DNA of 64,000 nucleotides from Kangiella aquimarina DSM 16071 (GTDB lineage: Bacteria > Pseudomonadota > Gammaproteobacteria > Enterobacterales > Kangiellaceae). Made by a program: the position numbers and the translations under genes. The stretch is from contig NZ_KB893650.1 in assembly GCF_000374105.1 (NCBI RefSeq), positions 1,583,145 to 1,647,144 of the forward strand. The letters run 5' to 3'. Of the stretch, positions 59,564 to 64,000 are shown in pieces. The notes under the pieces were generated by a model. It ran no database searches, was not told the origin of the DNA, and saw nothing but the letters and a program-made list of their open reading frames with translations. The number at the start of each line of letters is the position of its first letter. The stretch's first letter is position 1.

Positions 59564-60259
59564 ATGTCAAACCATTTAGAGAACACTGAAGAGCATAATT
59601 ATGCTCATCTTGATGTCGAATTAACCGAACATACCTACAGTATTGGCGAAGAAGTTGCCAATGCCTTAACCCATGGTATAGGGGCATTGCTAAGCGTTGC
59701 CGCCATGACCATGATGATCATGACATCTGTGCAACTAGGTGATGGCTGGAAGCTTGCAAGCTCGATAGTTTATGGCATCAGCCTGGTCATTTTATTTACT
59801 TCATCAACGCTTTATCACAGCTTTCAGCCTGAGTCGATTAAAAAGGTTTTCCAAACCTTTGATCATTGTGCCATCTATTTCTTAATTGCCGGTACCTATA
59901 CGCCATTTGTTCTGGTTAGCTTAAACGGTGTCTGGGGATGGGTGTTATTTGGTATTATCTGGGGGCTGGCATTCTTTGGTGTCATATTTAAGGTTGCTTT
60001 CAAGCAGAGATTTCCCAGAGTATCGTTAATCACTTATATCCTTATGGGTTGGGTCATAGTTGTTGCTGCAGAAGAAATGCTGGAGAAGGTTCCAGCTCCG
60101 GCATTGTGGTTATTATTTGCCGGAGGTTTGTCCTATACACTAGGCACAATTTTCTATGCAGCTGATAAGAAAATCCCCTTTAACCATGCAATCTGGCATC
60201 TATTTGTTCTTGGCGGAGCTGTTTGTCACTTCCTGGCTGTTTATCTTTATGTGATATAA
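59564..60259 (+). CDS. Hemolysin III family membrane protein (PAQR-like)
   Basis: The 231-residue protein has seven predicted membrane helices and the conserved PAQR/HlyIII residues STLYHSF, DHCAIYFLIAGTYTPF and HAIWHLFVLGGAVCHF, which supply the metal-binding Ser, Asp and His residues. Bacterial members are called hemolysin III or YqfA; their true role, perhaps ceramidase- or lipid-related, is unsettled. It is a single gene. Confidence 0.92.
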   Translation: MSNHLENTEEHNYAHLDVELTEHTYSIGEEVANALTHGIGALLSVAAMTMMIMTSVQLGDGWKLASSIVYGISLVILFTSSTLYHSFQPESIKKVFQTFDHCAIYFLIAGTYTPFVLVSLNGVWGWVLFGIIWGLAFFGVIFKVAFKQRFPRVSLITYILMGWVIVVAAEEMLEKVPAPALWLLFAGGLSYTLGTIFYAADKKIPFNHAIWHLFVLGGAVCHFLAVYLYVI

Positions 60260-60346
60260 CAGCTAAAAATTGTGTAAAAAATATACATTCATAATTGCCT
60301 ATCCATGCCTGATCAAGTAAATTGAGCGGTGCATGGACGGGGAATT

Positions 60347-61819
60347 ATGCTAATAAGATCATATCTAACTCAAATACATCAAAAGGGTCACAAGGAATTT
60401 AGAGTAGGGAAACGCAGTACCAGCCTCTATTCAATTATATTTCTTCTGTTGTCTGCTGTTGCTTATTATGCCAGCGCCCGCTTTGGCATGAGCCTATTTA
60501 CCTTATTCCCCAGCAATATCAGTCTGCTTTGGTTACCCTCCGGCATCGGTTTTTTAATGTGCCTGCGCTGGGGCTGGAAAGCCGTTCCGTTCATCATTAT
60601 CGCTGCCTATTACGTAAACTTGCCCGGAATGAGTGTCAGTACGGTAGAGGCCGCAAAGTTACACACACTGATATCTGCAATAGCCGATGGGCTTGAAAGC
60701 TATATCGCTATGTTGTTATTTGCAAAATATCTACCACGAGGAGTCATAAACCCCAAAACCCTATCTAAATTCATCTGGTGGGTTTGTATTATTCCCCCGC
60801 TAATGACCGCCACCGTAATAACGGCTAATTTATGGGTTGGTGGTTACCTGGTAAGCCATCAACTGGAAGAGTTTTTCGTTAGTCTGCTTCTGGCAAATTC
60901 ATTGGGGATGTTGATGGTCTATCAGCTGTATAACAGCCTGAAACTTGATCCCATACAATTTAAAAAGCCTTCAATTGGGCTTTGTTTATCAATGGTTTTG
61001 ATAGGTTTTATTTTTCTTCTTGGCATTTGGCGTTATCCAGCCATCATCTACTTAATTCTTCCGGTACTGGTTATTATGAGCTTTGAGCTGAGATTATTGA
61101 CCGTTGCCAGTATCAGTACTTTAACCTTTATCAGCTTAATCACTGCAACCCATTTTGATTTGGGGCCTTTTGTTGCCATGACTGACCAAGCTACGGCCTT
61201 TGAACTGATGGCTTTCACATTCGCTTGTGCGATTACCGTTTTTGGGCTTTCACTACAGCAATACCAGATGAGGTTAGCAAAAGAATCGGGGGAGCGTTGG
61301 AAGCTGGCTGCCGAACATGATGTATTGACCGGCCTTCCAAATAGGCGCGCTTTCATGCCAGCACTGACCAAAGAGCATCATCGCTCGGTGCGACTTGGTC
61401 ATACTTATTGTGCTGTGATCTGGGATATTGATGATTTTAAAAATATTAACGATACCTACGGCCATGATTTTGGCGATTATGTTCTGGTCAGGCTGGCACA
61501 AGTTATGCGGTCGAGCTGTCGAGATATTGATTATTACGCTCGAATCGGAGGCGAGGAGTTTGCGGTTTTATTACCTGAAACCGATATGGAATCGGGTAAG
61601 AATGCGATGGAACGTTTCAGAAATGAAGTCGCTGAAGAAGTTTTTACAGCCCCCGATGGAACGAGACACTCAGTGACAATCAGCATAGGCATTGCCTGTC
61701 TGGCTAGCCGAGGAATCACCGAAACTGAGTTGTTGGCAGAAGCTGACAAGGCTCTTTATAAATCAAAAGAGCAAGGTAAAAATCGAACCACTGCTTATTG
61801 TCATCCGAACAAAAATTGA
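60347..61819 (+). CDS. MASE1-GGDEF diguanylate cyclase
   Basis: The protein of about 490 residues has an N-terminal integral-membrane sensor with about eight helices (MASE1-type; FTLFPSNISLLWLPSGIGF is characteristic). The C-terminal GGDEF domain has RIGGEEFAVLLPE, an active GGEEF variant, plus DVLTGLPNRRAF. It should make cyclic-di-GMP in response to an unknown membrane signal. No RxxD inhibitory site was confirmed. The ATG at 60347 has GGGGAA upstream; an earlier GTG at 60329 is less likely. Confidence 0.92.
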   Translation: MLIRSYLTQIHQKGHKEFRVGKRSTSLYSIIFLLLSAVAYYASARFGMSLFTLFPSNISLLWLPSGIGFLMCLRWGWKAVPFIIIAAYYVNLPGMSVSTVEAAKLHTLISAIADGLESYIAMLLFAKYLPRGVINPKTLSKFIWWVCIIPPLMTATVITANLWVGGYLVSHQLEEFFVSLLLANSLGMLMVYQLYNSLKLDPIQFKKPSIGLCLSMVLIGFIFLLGIWRYPAIIYLILPVLVIMSFELRLLTVASISTLTFISLITATHFDLGPFVAMTDQATAFELMAFTFACAITVFGLSLQQYQMRLAKESGERWKLAAEHDVLTGLPNRRAFMPALTKEHHRSVRLGHTYCAVIWDIDDFKNINDTYGHDFGDYVLVRLAQVMRSSCRDIDYYARIGGEEFAVLLPETDMESGKNAMERFRNEVAEEVFTAPDGTRHSVTISIGIACLASRGITETELLAEADKALYKSKEQGKNRTTAYCHPNKN

Positions 61820-61845
61820 GACTAATACTTCGCGAATACATGCAT

Positions 61846-61876
61846 AAAAAAAGACGCCCGCAGGCGTCTTTTTTCT
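61846..61876. terminator. Bidirectional terminator between convergent genes
   Basis: AAGACGCC-CGCA-GGCGTCTT lies between A's on the left and T's on the right. It serves the diguanylate cyclase gene and the convergent M2 peptidase gene. Confidence 0.9.
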
Positions 61877-61906
61877 TACTGAAGCAAGCTATCGTAATCA
61901 GTGCTA

Positions 61907-63784
61907 TTACCAACCACAGTTACGATCTTTATTTTGCTCATCTAACCAGGTTTTCAATGGCGCATAGTACTCAAGTACTGCAGTTGCATCCATTTCACGC
62001 TGGCCAGTCATGGCTTCTAACGCATCCTGCCAAGGACGGCTAGCACCCATTTCAAGCATAGCATTCAACTTAGCACCAACTTCTTTGTTGCCGTAGAACG
62101 AACAACGGTGAAGTGGACCTTCATTGCCAGCCATCTCACACATATCGCGGAAGAACTGGAATTGCAGGATGTGAGCAAGGAAGTAACGTGAGTAAGGCGT
62201 GTTACCTGGGATGTGGTATTTTGCACCCGGATCAAAGTCGGCTTCAGTACGCTCAACAGCAGGCATGATACCTTGGTATTGAGTACGTAGATTCCACCAG
62301 CCTTGATTGTATTCAGCAGCAGAAACTTCGCCGTTGAATACCTGCCAACGCCATTTATCAACCATTAAGCCGAATGGAAGGAAAGCAACTTTATCCAATG
62401 CTGAGCGCATCAATAGAGCGATATCAGCACTTGCGTCTGGCTCTTCTTCAATCAATCCGATCTGCTTCAAGTAAGCTGGAGTGATAGAAAGCGCAACCGT
62501 GTCGCCAATGGCTTCATGGAAACCATCATTGGCGCTACCTTTATAAAGGATTGGTTGATCCTTATAGGCGCGCTGATAGTAGTTATGGCCAAGTTCATGG
62601 TGAACGGTCTGGAAGTCTTCTGAATTGATTTCCGTACACATCTTGATACGGATATCTTCCTGATTGTCCAGGTTCCATGCGCTTGCGTGACACTGAACTT
62701 CGCGGTCACGAGGTTTTACGAATAATGAACGCTCCCAGAATGTTTCTGGAAGAGGTGCGAAACCTAATGAAGAGAAGAAGTTTTCTGCAGTTTTAACTAA
62801 CTCTTTAACTGCTTTTTCTTTCTCGTTGTAGGTTACAACTTCGTGATCAACACCATAGTGTTTACGTAAGATAGGATCTAAATCAACGCCTTTGCCAGCG
62901 CCTTCTGGAGCAACCAGGTCATAGATGTTACCCCATTGTTGAGCCCACATATTACCTAGCAAATGTGCTGGAATAGGCTGGTCCAATGGAACCACTTCAT
63001 CGCCATACTCTTCATTCAGCTCAGCGCGAACATGGCAGTGTAAGGCTTCGTATAGTGGCTCGACCTGACCCCATAGACGATCCATTTCATTGGCAAAGTC
63101 ATCTGCTGGCATGTCGTACTTGGAACGCCACATGGCACCAGTGTCTTTATAACCAAGCTCTTTTGAACCTTCATTGGCAATTTGAACCATCTCTTCGTAA
63201 AGAGGACGCATTTCAGGAGAAACGGTGCGCCAACCAAGCCATGCTTCAAGTTGTTCTTGCGGATCGCGAGAAGTTCGTAATACTTCGCTTAACTGGCCTA
63301 AACTACGGCCATCAGGACTTTTACCAGTAGCGTAGATGCTATCGAGTTTAGACGTGATTTCAGCAAGCTTTTTAGTTTTTGCTTCATCGGATGGTGCTGG
63401 AAGCGTTAAACCAAGCTTGATCATTTCAAGCTTACGATTCAAGTCGTAAGGCAAGTCAAGGTCGTTGAATTTCTTGGCTTCGTTCGCTAATTCAACACCA
63501 AGTTTAGTGTATTCTTCACCAACTTTAGCGTTTAACTGAGTAGTATCGTAAGTCACAAAGTTAGCATTAACCCATGCTACTCGGGCCCCATACTCAGAAA
63601 TTTCTTCAAGACGCTTTTCCGAGTCTGCAACGAACTTTTCCGCATCGGCAACAGTGACCTGTGCTTCAGCCGGTTTAACTTCGGTAGTTTGTTGCTTGTC
63701 AGCGCTTTCATCGCCACAAGCCGACAAACCTAGCAGTGCGCTGAAAAGCACGGCACTACTGACGGCAGTTCTAATTTTCATCAT
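61907..63784 (-). CDS. M2-family metallopeptidase (ACE-like dipeptidyl carboxypeptidase), lipoprotein
   Basis: The 625-residue protein has a lipoprotein signal ending LSACGDE, and so is probably tethered in the periplasm. The zinc motif HHELGHNYYQ lies near residue 394, followed by the Glu ligand in DGFHEAIGDTVALS. This is the gluzincin M2 family of angiotensin-converting enzyme, which releases dipeptides from C-termini. Single-domain bacterial members have about this length. It suits a peptide-using organism. It starts 200 bp from the next gene, which runs the other way. Confidence 0.94.
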   Translation of the reverse strand: MMKIRTAVSSAVLFSALLGLSACGDESADKQQTTEVKPAEAQVTVADAEKFVADSEKRLEEISEYGARVAWVNANFVTYDTTQLNAKVGEEYTKLGVELANEAKKFNDLDLPYDLNRKLEMIKLGLTLPAPSDEAKTKKLAEITSKLDSIYATGKSPDGRSLGQLSEVLRTSRDPQEQLEAWLGWRTVSPEMRPLYEEMVQIANEGSKELGYKDTGAMWRSKYDMPADDFANEMDRLWGQVEPLYEALHCHVRAELNEEYGDEVVPLDQPIPAHLLGNMWAQQWGNIYDLVAPEGAGKGVDLDPILRKHYGVDHEVVTYNEKEKAVKELVKTAENFFSSLGFAPLPETFWERSLFVKPRDREVQCHASAWNLDNQEDIRIKMCTEINSEDFQTVHHELGHNYYQRAYKDQPILYKGSANDGFHEAIGDTVALSITPAYLKQIGLIEEEPDASADIALLMRSALDKVAFLPFGLMVDKWRWQVFNGEVSAAEYNQGWWNLRTQYQGIMPAVERTEADFDPGAKYHIPGNTPYSRYFLAHILQFQFFRDMCEMAGNEGPLHRCSFYGNKEVGAKLNAMLEMGASRPWQDALEAMTGQREMDATAVLEYYAPLKTWLDEQNKDRNCGW

Positions 63785-63985
63785 AAGCTATACCTTTAAC
63801 TCCACAGTGTGTTTATTGGTAATCATGGTTCTAATATGACTTTATTTTGAATAAAAAATGTTCTAACAGCGCAACATTATATCGGTTTTCGCTAATTTTA
63901 GAAGCAAGCAGTGATTTTGTGACCCGCAATCGGTTACCATTACACACAATATTTAGGCATAACAGCTAACCAGGAACAGATATTC

Positions 63986-64000
63986 ATGAGTATTGGCCCA
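63986..64000 (+). CDS. Start of an unidentified gene (cut by window edge)
   Basis: Five codons (MSIGP) follow an ATG with AGGAA about 9 bp upstream. The preceding 200 bp are free of other genes, so a real start is plausible. Too little is present to name the product. Confidence 0.4.

Overview
This window looks like core chromosome of a moderate-GC, aerobic, probably marine gammaproteobacterium. The order mutS / cinA-type pncC / recA-recX / alaS / csrA / tRNA-Ser(GCT) is typical of that class. The mix of fatty-acid enzymes, Na+-coupled amino-acid transporters, peptidases and an M2 (ACE-like) peptidase makes a Kangiella-like (Oceanospirillales-type) organism my best guess. That is inference from gene content; no search was run.

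Layout. 1-8.2 kb: fdxA (partial), mutS, pncC/cinA, recA, recX, alaS and csrA, i.e. DNA repair, tRNA charging and carbon-storage control. 8.2-13 kb: tRNA-Ser followed by an AT-rich accessory islet. It holds a structured repeat with a duplicated tRNA 3' end, a small secreted protein, an S4 RNA-binding protein, an 866-residue zinc-hook ATPase resembling RloC/PrrC-type anticodon nucleases, and a small acidic protein. The ATPase gene ends inside a well-formed integron attC site, so it looks like a stray gene cassette. 13-17.4 kb: an ABC exporter operon (ATPase, double-FtsX permease, HlyD-like adaptor). 17.5-18.4 kb: tRNA-Arg(ACG) followed by about 800 bp of duplicated and palindromic repeats. 18.4-24 kb: small membrane protein, Fe-S photolyase, rmuC, M23 peptidase, astE. 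24-28 kb: divergent ppsR and ppsA, then a very acidic lipoprotein. 28.4-34.6 kb: acetyltransferase, acyl-CoA ligase, small envelope proteins and a PhoP/PhoQ-like two-component pair. 34.7-39.4 kb: dinB, an alanine/glycine symporter with an inserted domain, and an acyl-CoA dehydrogenase. 39.6-47.6 kb: a run of Na+-dependent transporter, two amidohydrolases, NhaC antiporter, transglutaminase-like protein and metallo-beta-lactamase-fold hydrolase. 47.9-52.5 kb: alpha/beta hydrolase, fadD, rnd, ycgL, ycgN. 52.5-53.1 kb: tRNA-Asp(GTC) with a second 3'-end duplication. 53.1-64 kb: sppA, fadH, two cyclic-di-GMP proteins, a hemolysin III family protein, an M2 peptidase and the first codons of a further gene.

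How the genes fit together. fadD, fadH, the acyl-CoA dehydrogenase and the second acyl-CoA ligase serve beta-oxidation. PpsA with its regulator PpsR feeds gluconeogenesis. The NSS and AGCS transporters, NhaC, AstE and several peptidases fit a peptide- and amino-acid-based diet in a Na+-rich habitat.

Most interesting points: (1) the single attC site fused to the stop codon of the RloC-like ATPase; (2) all three tRNA genes in the window are followed by stem-loop-rich elements and a second copy of tRNA 3'-end or flanking sequence, with shared sub-motifs, suggesting a repeat family that targets or travels with tRNA 3' ends; (3) two places where a palindromic element occurs as a perfect inverted pair about 100-125 bp apart.
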